From contig PUNN01000119.1 in NCBI GenBank assembly GCA_003552605.1, positions 1-16,564 of the forward strand: a stretch of 16,564 bases of DNA, written 5' to 3'. The DNA comes from Phycisphaeraceae bacterium (GTDB lineage: Bacteria > Planctomycetota > Phycisphaerae > Phycisphaerales > Phycisphaeraceae). The position numbers and the translations under genes were made by a program. The notes under the pieces are model-generated. The model did not search any database, was not told the origin of the DNA, and saw only the letters and a list, made by a program, of their open reading frames with translations. Below, one piece after another: positions 6,983 to 14,018 of the stretch (positions within the stretch are counted from its first letter, which is position 1; each line of letters begins with the position of its first letter).

Positions 6983-8080
6983 CTATGGCACCTCGTGCTC
7001 GAAGACGGCCTTGAGGCTCGTATTGGACGGCGGGTTCTCGCCGCGGCGCTGCAACTCGATGTTTTCGATGCAGGTGTTCACAAGCTCTCGCATGTTGAAG
7101 CCGAGCCAGGTGACCGGGTAATCGACCTGGGGAATCCAGGGGAAATTGGCGTGGGCGATGATGTCGATGTCCTTGCCGGGGGTGACGGTTTGCTTTGAAC
7201 CGCGCACCAGCCCCCGGATCGCCTGTTCCACGAGGTTGTCATCGCAGATGATCAGCCCATCAGGTCGCTCCGCATCCGGCAGGCAGGCCATCAGGGCCAT
7301 GCTTCGCGCCGCCCAGTGGGGGGTAAGCGGATTGCAGCCGTGAATCCACTCGAACTGGAGGTCAAGGCCGAGCTGATCGCACCTGGTCCGGGCGGTGGTC
7401 GCGGCCTGCGTGGCTTCGAGTTCATCCATTTCCTGAAATAGCAGGCCGATGCGCCGCCGGCCGCGCTCCGCCATGCAGGCAATAGCGCGATCGAGGAAGC
7501 TGTTGGGGTCCGGGCCGAGGATCATCGTGCCCGGCAGGTCGGCATGCGGCGCCAGCAGCACCCGTGGCAGCGTCGACTCCTCGAAGGCGATGTGCTGATG
7601 ATGTCCGCGGGGGGTACACACCAGGATCAGGCCCGCCACCTGGTGGTTGGCCACGGCGTGTTCGAGGCCCATGTAGAGGGTGTGGGCCGGGTCCGAGTCG
7701 CTGCCGTAGAACGGGGTGAACCGGCATCTGCCGGTTCGTTGCAACGCCTGGGCCTCGTGAAAGATCGCCGTCCAGTATCTCGGCCATCCGCGGCCTTCGT
7801 GGGGACGATGGGGGAAGATGAGGGCGTAATGTCTGAGGAACGGCGGCCGCTCGGCCACAAAAGTGCCCTGTCGGCCGCGCGGCTCGACGAAGCCTTCATT
7901 GCTGAGCAGGTCGAAGGCCTGCTGTACGGTCTGGCGACTGGCGTCGAATCGCTGCTCGAGGATCGTCCGCGTGGGCAGACGCGCCCCCGGGGCGAGCTTG
8001 CCGCTGACGATCTGCTGACGCAGTTCCTCGGCGATGAGCTGGTGCTTCGTCGGGGCCTGGAGGCGTGTGGTCGCTTTCAT
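6983..8080 (-). CDS. GntR-type DNA-binding / LacI-type sensor transcriptional regulator
   Basis: The product is a predicted ligand-responsive transcription factor of 365 residues from the chosen ATG at 8080. Residues about 10-80 form a GntR winged helix-turn-helix: KHQLIAEELRQQIVSGKLAPGARLPT, then RQTVQQAFDLLSNEGFVEPRGRQGTFVAE with the typical wing. From about residue 88 the chain looks like a LacI/GalR periplasmic-binding-protein-like domain: HYALIFPHRP, an AGLILVCTP strand, GRRRIGLLFQEMDELEA, PDGLIICDDNLVEQAIRG, and a C-terminal VDYPVTWLGFNMRELV. This order is the AraR-like architecture, where the sensor usually binds a sugar or derivative. The ligand cannot be read here and no sugar genes are adjacent. 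Alternative in-frame starts lie at 8098 and 8089; 8080 was chosen because GGAT lies nine bases upstream and the domain begins right after it. A palindrome in front of the gene suggests autoregulation. Confidence 0.88.
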   Translation of the reverse strand: MKATTRLQAPTKHQLIAEELRQQIVSGKLAPGARLPTRTILEQRFDASRQTVQQAFDLLSNEGFVEPRGRQGTFVAERPPFLRHYALIFPHRPHEGRGWPRYWTAIFHEAQALQRTGRCRFTPFYGSDSDPAHTLYMGLEHAVANHQVAGLILVCTPRGHHQHIAFEESTLPRVLLAPHADLPGTMILGPDPNSFLDRAIACMAERGRRRIGLLFQEMDELEATQAATTARTRCDQLGLDLQFEWIHGCNPLTPHWAARSMALMACLPDAERPDGLIICDDNLVEQAIRGLVRGSKQTVTPGKDIDIIAHANFPWIPQVDYPVTWLGFNMRELVNTCIENIELQRRGENPPSNTSLKAVFEHEVP

Positions 8081-8121
8081 GATCGGCATCCATCGCAATG
8101 AATCATCCTATGAGACGTAAG

Positions 8122-8127
8122 ATCATA
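8122..8127 (-). promoter_or_regulatory. Candidate -10 box for the GntR-LacI regulator gene
   Basis: On the minus strand TATGAT (8127 to 8122) lies about 40 bases before the chosen start codon. The -35 position (8150-8145) reads TGCGCA, a poor match, and falls inside the palindrome at 8133-8155. A weak promoter overlapped by an operator fits a self-repressed regulator gene, but this is inferred from sequence alone. Confidence 0.3.
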
Positions 8128-8132
8128 GCAGA

Positions 8133-8155
8133 CCTGAGTGCATATGCGCATCAGG
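8133..8155. promoter_or_regulatory. Palindromic candidate operator upstream of the regulator
   Basis: CCTGA at 8133-8137 and TCAGG at 8151-8155 are exact inverted arms around an inner perfect palindrome GCATATGC (8140-8147). Each half reads CCTGA, two or three bases, then GCATA, so the two arms are almost but not exactly symmetric. The site is 53 bases before the chosen regulator start and overlaps the -35 position of the candidate promoter. Size and symmetry suit a dimeric GntR-type protein. Confidence 0.5.
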
Positions 8156-8245
8156 TGTCAGGAGATAGGAGAAAGGGCCAGCGGGGGCGAGGTCGGAGGC
8201 AGCGCGATGCGGGGGCGCATGACACGCGCCGCGGCGGCAACCCCG

Positions 8246-8398
8246 GGGCTGGCTGTGTCAGCGGGCTTTCCGGGGCTTCAGCCCGATGGCCATGCGAGGC
8301 CGCGAGGCGCTCAGGGCGTGCTGAACCCTGGGGGCCGCATGGCCATCAGCCGAAGACGGCTGCTGACCATGCCACCCAAGCTACATGCGTTCGCCCTG
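8246..8398 (+). repeat. Composite intergenic hairpin repeat, copy 3
   Basis: The right half (8335-8398) equals copy 1 in 63 of 64 bases, including the hairpin at 8337-8372 with its AAGA loop and the trailing CCACCCAAGCTA and ATGCGTTCGCCCTG blocks. The left half is recognisable but diverged: TCAGCGGGCT, a linker and AGCCCGATGGCCATG mirror the left hairpin of copy 1. The outer terminal repeat is degraded (GGGCTGGCTGTGTCAGC). The copy lies between the divergent regulator and TPR genes. Confidence 0.75.
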
Positions 8399-8526
8399 CT
8401 CGCGGGTTTCCAGCCATTGACGGCCATGTCCGCAGATGGGAGGATTAGCAGAGGGACAGGGCCGATGATCCACCTCCCCACGAATCTTGCCGAATCCATC
8501 TGCCGGGGACCGGAGCGCGTATCGTC
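8399..8526. other. Leader upstream of the TPR-like gene
   Basis: No gene is seen. A good -35-like TTGACG occurs at 8417-8422, but the sequence 17-18 bases later (AGGATT, 8441-8446) is a poor -10 box. The ATG at 8527 has no clear Shine-Dalgarno sequence. The stretch at 8156-8245, left of the repeat, is G-rich and also holds nothing recognisable. Confidence 0.25.
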
Positions 8527-10158
8527 ATGAATCGCGGCACTTTACTGCTCGCCGGGGTCCTTGGGGGCATGTCGCTGCTCGCCGTGGCACTGGCGCTGTG
8601 GACGCTGGGCAGTCGGTCGAGTTTCCCCTGTGTACCCGGCAAGGGCATCGATGTCGATCAACTGCTCGCCATTGCCGAGCGGCATGCAGAAGCTCAGGAG
8701 GGCCCGACACAGTCGTCCATGCTTCGCCGGCTCGCGCTGGCGCATGCCCGGCGTGGTGACGATGTAAAGGCCCTGGAGTTCGCCCAGCGGGCCGAGCATG
8801 CATCGGTCCGTACCGAGATCCTTGCTCGCATCGCCCGCATCCATGCCCGCGACGGTCGGACGGATGCAGCAACCCGTGCCATGGCACGGGCCATGACCGA
8901 GATCGATGCGGTCGAGCCGGATAACACGGGGGCGGCCTATGCACGACTTGCCGTCGCGGCGGCCAATCTTGGCGCCGAAGCAGAGATGGAACGGTTCATC
9001 TCCCTGGTCGCACCTGAGGACACCAACGCCCTGCGGCTGCTCGGAACGGGGATGATTGAGGCTGAGCGGGCAGAGCGCGTGGTGACGCTGGCCGGGGAAC
9101 TCGACCACCCCGCTGGGGCGCTGGTGCTGCTCGAGGCGATTGTCGGCGCCGGCGCCGAGGTTCCGCGGACACAGGTCGAGCCTGTGCTGAGCAACCTCGT
9201 GCCGCAGGTCGAATCCATCGAATCGTACGATGGACGGATGAGAATGCTTCTGGACCTCGCCCGCCTTTGGGCAGCCTGGGATTTCCAGCAAGAGGCCGAG
9301 CAATGCCTTGAGACCGCCTGGCGGGTACACGCAGAGGCCCCGACGGAGAGAGACCGTGAACATCGCTGGTCAGAAATGCAACTGATCCGTGTACAGGCTG
9401 AACTCGGTCACTTGGATGCGGCCCTGGCGCGGCTTGAACAGCAGGGTTCAACGCGCAGGCAGGCCATGGTGCTGCGCCACCTGGCCACGCACCTCGCTGA
9501 GCGTGATCGGCCGGCAGATGCCGAGGCCATTGAGAAACGGCTGGCCATGCTTCGCCGCATTGAAACCCGGTGGGAGGCGCGACAGACCGGTGGTGCCGGC
9601 GGCAGCAGCAGCGCCGATCCCCGACGCGGCTTCGATTTCACCTGGGGACGCATCTGCCTGCTCGGCGACCTCGCCCAACTCCGATTCGAAGATGGCGACC
9701 ATGAGGGGGCACGGAACGCATCGACCGAAGCCCTGGAGATATGGCGACGAAGTGGCCCCGATCGGCGGGACCAGTTGCGACTCAAGATCAGCAGTATCCC
9801 CCCGCTGGTCGGACTCGAAGCCGAAATGGGCCATGAAGACCGCGCCCTCGAAATCCTGTCGCGGCTGAATCACCCGCGTTCACGATACACCGCGTGGGTT
9901 GCCCTTGCCCGGGCCCGGGCCGAAGCTGGTGATGCAGCCGCGGCGAGGGAAGCGCTTGACCATGCGGCGGATGAGCTTGACCTGCTTTCGGTCAGTGAGC
10001 GGCGACAGATGGTTCTGAGCCTTGCGATTACCCACATGGAACTGGACGATACCGCCGGTGCCTGCCGCTTGCTCGAGCGGATCGTTTACGACCCGGAGAC
10101 GATGGGGGAGCAGGCTATCGAGCTTGCCGAACGACTGATCGATGCGGGGATCGATTGA
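8527..10158 (+). CDS. Membrane-anchored TPR-like helical repeat protein, function unknown
   Basis: The 543-residue product begins with a basic tip and a hydrophobic helix (about residues 6-28, TLLLAGVLGGMSLLAVALAL), so it is probably anchored in the inner membrane with the rest outside the cytosol. The remainder is almost all helical, with Ala/Leu/Glu/Arg-rich units of about 34 residues that look like degenerate TPRs. Examples are SMLRRLALAHARRGDDVKAL, RTEILARIARIHARDGRTDA, RWSEMQLIRVQAELGHLDAA and YTAWVALARARAEAGDAAAA. Such solenoids usually hold protein partners; no catalytic motif is seen. A low-complexity Gly/Ser linker at about residues 356-366 (GGAGGSSS) separates two repeat blocks. The gene converges with the efflux operon and shares no visible promoter with it, so a functional link is not supported. 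I do not recognise a named family. Confidence 0.8.
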   Translation: MNRGTLLLAGVLGGMSLLAVALALWTLGSRSSFPCVPGKGIDVDQLLAIAERHAEAQEGPTQSSMLRRLALAHARRGDDVKALEFAQRAEHASVRTEILARIARIHARDGRTDAATRAMARAMTEIDAVEPDNTGAAYARLAVAAANLGAEAEMERFISLVAPEDTNALRLLGTGMIEAERAERVVTLAGELDHPAGALVLLEAIVGAGAEVPRTQVEPVLSNLVPQVESIESYDGRMRMLLDLARLWAAWDFQQEAEQCLETAWRVHAEAPTERDREHRWSEMQLIRVQAELGHLDAALARLEQQGSTRRQAMVLRHLATHLAERDRPADAEAIEKRLAMLRRIETRWEARQTGGAGGSSSADPRRGFDFTWGRICLLGDLAQLRFEDGDHEGARNASTEALEIWRRSGPDRRDQLRLKISSIPPLVGLEAEMGHEDRALEILSRLNHPRSRYTAWVALARARAEAGDAAAAREALDHAADELDLLSVSERRQMVLSLAITHMELDDTAGACRLLERIVYDPETMGEQAIELAERLIDAGID

Positions 10159-10309
10159 GCGGTATGGCGCTTCTCACTCCCCTGCGGTTCTGCCAGGTAA
10201 GCGGGGAGGCTGATCCAGCGGGCTGTCAAGCCCCCGTGAGTGAAAGTGACGCGCCCGCGACTGCTTGCCTGCGGACAGGGGCCTTGCAGGGCATCGCCCC
10301 CGTGCGACA
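10159..10309. terminator. Possible termination region between convergent genes
   Basis: This 151-base gap between the TPR-like gene and the permease gene contains a short hairpin, GGGCT-GTCA-AGCCC (about 10220-10233), and a looser GGGGC/GCCCC pairing near 10278-10300. Neither is followed by a T-run on either strand, so factor-independent termination is only a possibility. Confidence 0.2.
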
Positions 10310-11575
10310 TCATTCATGCCGGAGGGCAACGATCGGGTCGAGGTTGGCCGCACGCGCGGCGGGATAGAGGCCGAAAGCCACGCCCACCGTGACGCTGATG
10401 CCCACGCTGAGCAAGATGGCATAGGTAGGCACAATGGTTGGAATGCCCGAGAGCGACTCGATTCGATCTGCCAGGAGCGGGCCGACGGCGATGCCCACGA
10501 GTCCGCCAAGGCCGGCAAGCAGCAGCGTTTCAATGAGAAACTGTGAGACGATCTGCCGCTTCTTCGCTCCGATCGCACGGCGGACGCCGATTTCGCGTGT
10601 CCGTTCGGTGACCGAGGCGAGCATGATGTTCATGATGCCGATACCGCCGACAAGCAAGCTGATGCCGGCGACCGAGGCCAGCGTCCAATTCCATATCCGC
10701 TGCTGCTCTTCAGCCTGGCGCAGCAGTTGCAGCGGCACCTGGATGCTGTAGTCGCCGTTGGGGTGGTTGTTCGCCAGCATCCGTTCGATCGCCGCCGCGG
10801 TCGATTCCACGTGTTCGTTGTCGTTGACCTGCACAATGATGCGGTGCAGCTCGACCCGTTCCCGTTCCATCGAACCGGCGCTTCGCCGCACATGGAAGTC
10901 GGTAAAACGCTCCCGTGCCACGGGCAGGGGGATGTAGGCATCGACGCGGCTGTCGGGAATCTGGGTCTCACCGCTGGCCTCTTCATTCTGCACGATGCCG
11001 ATGACCTCGTAATAGCCGTCACCGATGCGGATGCGGTTGCCGATGGTCTGTTCCGTGGCGAGCAGGCGACGGGCGCCGTGCTCGGTGAGCACAACGACAT
11101 TGCTCGTTTGGTCCATGTCACGCTCGGCCAGGACGCGGCCGGCAATAACCGGCCGGGGCACGAGCGCGAACCAGGCCCATGTCGTGCCGATGACACGAAG
11201 CTCGTGGCTTCGCTCGCCTAGCCGGGCATCCTGGCGGATCTCCTTCACCGGCGCGGTGCGCACCACGTGCTCGAAATGCTCGCGAATGCGGCGTTCATCC
11301 TCGTAGTGCAGGCCATAGGAAAGAATGCGCTGCCGCTGGCCGCGGTCTTCGGGCTGCTCGGTCGGTTTGACACTGTGCAGCATGATGTTGTCGCTGCCGA
11401 GCATCCGGATGCGGTCGAGCGCTTCCCGGCTGGCACCCTCGCCCACCGCGAGCATGGCGATGACACTCGCCACGCCGAACACCACGCCCAGCATGGTCAA
11501 CATCGACCGCAGCTTGTGCAGCAGCAATGTCTTCGCCCCGAGCTTCACATCACGGACGATCTTCATCAGTGCCAT
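10310..11575 (-). CDS. MacB-type ABC transporter permease
   Basis: This is the inner-membrane subunit of a tripartite ABC exporter, 421 residues. The start at 11575 is chosen because it overlaps the ATPase stop as TGATG, implying translational coupling; the open frame runs on to 11638 inside the ATPase gene. Layout is that of the MacB/FtsX superfamily without fused ATPase. Helix 1 is at about 26-46 (LTMLGVVFGVASVIAMLAVGEG) and the MacB periplasmic core domain is at about 50-290. Three more helices follow at about 299-322, 346-369 and 384-406. The loop ERTREIGVRRAIGAKKRQI (324-342) and the end GLYPAARAANLDPIVALRHE are hallmark sequences. MacB-type pumps act as mechanotransmitters, driving periplasmic substrates through the adaptor into the channel rather than carrying them across the inner membrane. 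The substrate is unknown. Confidence 0.93.
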   Translation of the reverse strand: MALMKIVRDVKLGAKTLLLHKLRSMLTMLGVVFGVASVIAMLAVGEGASREALDRIRMLGSDNIMLHSVKPTEQPEDRGQRQRILSYGLHYEDERRIREHFEHVVRTAPVKEIRQDARLGERSHELRVIGTTWAWFALVPRPVIAGRVLAERDMDQTSNVVVLTEHGARRLLATEQTIGNRIRIGDGYYEVIGIVQNEEASGETQIPDSRVDAYIPLPVARERFTDFHVRRSAGSMERERVELHRIIVQVNDNEHVESTAAAIERMLANNHPNGDYSIQVPLQLLRQAEEQQRIWNWTLASVAGISLLVGGIGIMNIMLASVTERTREIGVRRAIGAKKRQIVSQFLIETLLLAGLGGLVGIAVGPLLADRIESLSGIPTIVPTYAILLSVGISVTVGVAFGLYPAARAANLDPIVALRHE

Positions 11576-12351
11576 CAGCCATCGCCCTCGATACGCTCGA
11601 TCCCGCCATCGCGCATGTGAATCCGGCCACGGGCCCACGCGGCGATCTCGGCCTCGTGTGTGACGAGGATGATCGTCTTGCCCTGCCCGTTGAGGTCGCT
11701 GAGCAGTTTCATGATCATCTGCCCGGTGGACGTGTCGAGGTTGCCCGTTGGCTCATCGGCAAGCAGCACCTGCGGGTCGGAAGCGAGCGCACGGGCCACG
11801 GCCACGCGCTGCTGTTGACCGCCGGACAATTCGGCGGGCCGGTGGCCGAGCCGGTCGCCGAGGCCCACACGCTCGGCCGTTTCCGTGGCACGCTGGAGAC
11901 TCGCGGCGGCAGGCCAGCCCTGATAGTAGAGGGGCAACTCGATGTTCTCGCGCACTGTCAGTTGGGGGATCAGGTTGAAGCTCTGGAAGATGAAACCGAG
12001 CTCACGAAGGCGGATGTCGCTCAGTTCATCATCGCTCATATCGCTGACATCGTGGTTATTGAGCACGTAGCGCCCGCTCGTGGGCCGGTCGAGACAGCCC
12101 AGCAGGTTCAGCATCGTGCTCTTGCCCGATCCGGAAGGGCCCATGATCGCCCAGAACTGGCCCCGGCGAAGCTCGAGGCTCACACCATTGAGCGCGCGCA
12201 CGACCTGGTCGCCCATTGGATAGTGCTTATGCACATCCTCGAGCACGACCACCGGCGCACCGATGGGCGGTCGTTCATCATCGCCGCCGGCGGCGTAAGC
12301 TTCAGCCGCAGGCGCCGTGGCCGGGCCGGCATCGGTCAACTGGCTGGTCAT
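11575..12351 (-). CDS. ABC transporter ATP-binding protein, MacB/LolD type
   Basis: This cytosolic ATPase powers the adjacent permease; 258 residues. All nucleotide-binding motifs are intact: Walker A GPSGSGKST at 71-79, Q-loop at Q123 (FIFQSFNLIPQLT), signature LSGGQQQR at 175-182, Walker B VLLADEPTGNLD from 195, and H-loop H232 in VTHE. FQSFNL and DEPTGNLD are characteristic of the MacB/LolD/FtsE group. The first 32 or so residues are an Ala/Pro/Asp-rich extension before the ABC core, not typical of LolD. The start ATG overlaps the stop of the upstream adaptor by four bases (ATGA), and the stop overlaps the permease start by one base. The three genes are therefore translationally linked. 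Confidence 0.96.
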   Translation of the reverse strand: MTSQLTDAGPATAPAAEAYAAGGDDERPPIGAPVVVLEDVHKHYPMGDQVVRALNGVSLELRRGQFWAIMGPSGSGKSTMLNLLGCLDRPTSGRYVLNNHDVSDMSDDELSDIRLRELGFIFQSFNLIPQLTVRENIELPLYYQGWPAAASLQRATETAERVGLGDRLGHRPAELSGGQQQRVAVARALASDPQVLLADEPTGNLDTSTGQMIMKLLSDLNGQGKTIILVTHEAEIAAWARGRIHMRDGGIERIEGDG

Positions 12352-13949
12352 TGAGCACTCCTGTCTTGCACTGCACCACCGGTGCTGCCGTCGGGCGTGG
12401 GAGGCGCAGGTGCATCGCGCGGCTCATCGCCTTCGATCCCGTCTTCCATCTCGGCTTCCGCTTCCGCCTCGGGGTCGAACGGGCGGGTGTCATCGGTCAA
12501 CGGCGGCGTGAGGGTGACCTCCTCACCCGGGCTCAGGCCGCTGACGATGTGTACCTCGCGGTTGTTGTCCATGCCCAGTTCCACCGGTCGTGGTTCGAGG
12601 CCACCTTCACCGGTGATGACGTAGGCCATCGGCTGGCCATCGACGCGGACGATCGCCTGGACGGGCACGTACACGGCATCTTCGATCCGGTCGACGACAA
12701 TTTCGGCCTGGCAGGTCATGCCGGTGCGGACGTTGTCATCAACGCCATCCATATGGACTTCGGCACTGAACAGTGTCAGGTCGGGGTTCGCCCAGCGGCT
12801 CTGGGCATCGGGCATCTGGTTGATGTGGGCGAGTTCGCCCCGAAAGTCCTGCCCCGGCAGCGCATCAATGCGCACCCGGGCCGGCAGGCCCTCACGTACG
12901 CGGGCGAGGCTGGATTCCGGCACCTGGATTTCCGCCATCATCCGCTCGGCCGTGGGAAGGTGAATCAACTCCTGGCGCTGGCGCACTTCCTGACCTTCTT
13001 CCAGCGGCTCCTCGCCCCGCTGCCCCGTGGTGGCGTGAACGACCATGCCTTCGCGCGGGGCGTACATACGTGCCTTCTCGATCTGCTCCTCGATGCGCTC
13101 GAGCCGGTCGACCTGCTGTTCATGCTCGGCCTGGCGTGCGCGCAATTCGGCCTCGGCCTGCACGATATCGGCGGTGGCGTTGCGCTTGACCCGTTCCAGG
13201 GCCATGCGGGTCTGGTCCACTTCGCTCTCGAGCTCGCGCAGCCGGCGGTGGTAGTTGAAATTTTCCAGTACGTGCAATTCCTCCTGGGCCACTTCCACAT
13301 CGATGCGTGCGCGCTGATAGGCCAGATAGTCGCTGTCACGCTCGGTATCGGAGATGAACTGGTCGGCGAGCAGCCGCTCGCTCCAGGCCAGCGTCTGCTC
13401 TGCCTGCTTGAACTCCTCCTCGGCCAGCCGGATGGCGTTTTCCGCCTCCATCCGGTCGCGGGGGAACTCGGCCTGCTTGAACTGCCGCATGTCCTCAACG
13501 GCGAACTCGTAATCGAGCCGCGACTGGGCCACATCACTCTCGGCCTGGCTGCGGGTGACCTCGAGTTCTTCCCGGGCGCGGGTCAGCGACGCTTCACTGT
13601 TCTGGACACTGATTCGCTGATCGACCTTGTCATCCTGCAAATCGCTGACATCAAGCTCGATGAGCAGATCACCTTCATCGACAATGGTGCCTTCGTCCAC
13701 GAGATGGATGATCTGGCTGCGGCCGTCGACTTCACTGGCGAGCGTGACCTGGTCACGGGCCTGGATTGTGCCCCGTTCGGAGACGCTGATCAGCAGCGGC
13801 CCCTGCTCGACGGTGAAAGTGGCATCGTGGTCATGATCCTCCGCTCCACCATTGTTCTGTGTGATGGCCACCACGCCACCACCGGTGACCAGGACAAGGG
13901 CGACAATGAGCCAGAGGTAGATGCGCGCGGTGTTTCGCCGGGATTTCAT
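12348..13949 (-). CDS. Second HlyD/MacA-type periplasmic adaptor of the efflux operon
   Basis: This membrane-fusion protein should link the permease to the TolC-like channel in the periplasm; 533 residues. AAGGAG lies six bases before the ATG. The N-terminal anchor helix is at about 10-30 (YLWLIVALVLVTGGGVVAI). One lipoyl half is at about 58-100, a long alpha-helical hairpin rich in Glu, Arg and Gln at about 105-295, then the second lipoyl half (YAPREGMVVHATTGQRG). Beta-barrel and membrane-proximal domains follow (MMAEIQVPESSLARV, VRTGMTCQAEIVVDR, DAVYVPVQAIVRV). The first 500 residues align without gaps to the other adaptor at about 77% identity by hand count. The C-terminus is an FDPE motif at 491-494 followed by an acidic, then Pro-rich tail with no known domain. 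It lies 69 bases after the other adaptor gene and overlaps the ATPase gene by four bases. Confidence 0.94.
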   Translation of the reverse strand: MKSRRNTARIYLWLIVALVLVTGGGVVAITQNNGGAEDHDHDATFTVEQGPLLISVSERGTIQARDQVTLASEVDGRSQIIHLVDEGTIVDEGDLLIELDVSDLQDDKVDQRISVQNSEASLTRAREELEVTRSQAESDVAQSRLDYEFAVEDMRQFKQAEFPRDRMEAENAIRLAEEEFKQAEQTLAWSERLLADQFISDTERDSDYLAYQRARIDVEVAQEELHVLENFNYHRRLRELESEVDQTRMALERVKRNATADIVQAEAELRARQAEHEQQVDRLERIEEQIEKARMYAPREGMVVHATTGQRGEEPLEEGQEVRQRQELIHLPTAERMMAEIQVPESSLARVREGLPARVRIDALPGQDFRGELAHINQMPDAQSRWANPDLTLFSAEVHMDGVDDNVRTGMTCQAEIVVDRIEDAVYVPVQAIVRVDGQPMAYVITGEGGLEPRPVELGMDNNREVHIVSGLSPGEEVTLTPPLTDDTRPFDPEAEAEAEMEDGIEGDEPRDAPAPPTPDGSTGGAVQDRSAQ

Positions 13950-14018
13950 GGGCGTCTCCTTGCGCTCGCGGCAATTGCGTTATGAGTGTGTCTCAACGGG
14001 GGGGCACTGTAGGAGCGA

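Noticed and set aside
101..8398. CRISPR array from the repeated hairpin
   Set aside because: Copies are kilobases apart, with no regular spacers and no cas genes in the window.
8338..8430. Tat-signal-like peptide (MAISRRRLL followed by hydrophobic residues)
   Set aside because: The twin-Arg sequence is a translation of the repeat hairpin. A similar peptide arises from copy 2, and no protein body follows.
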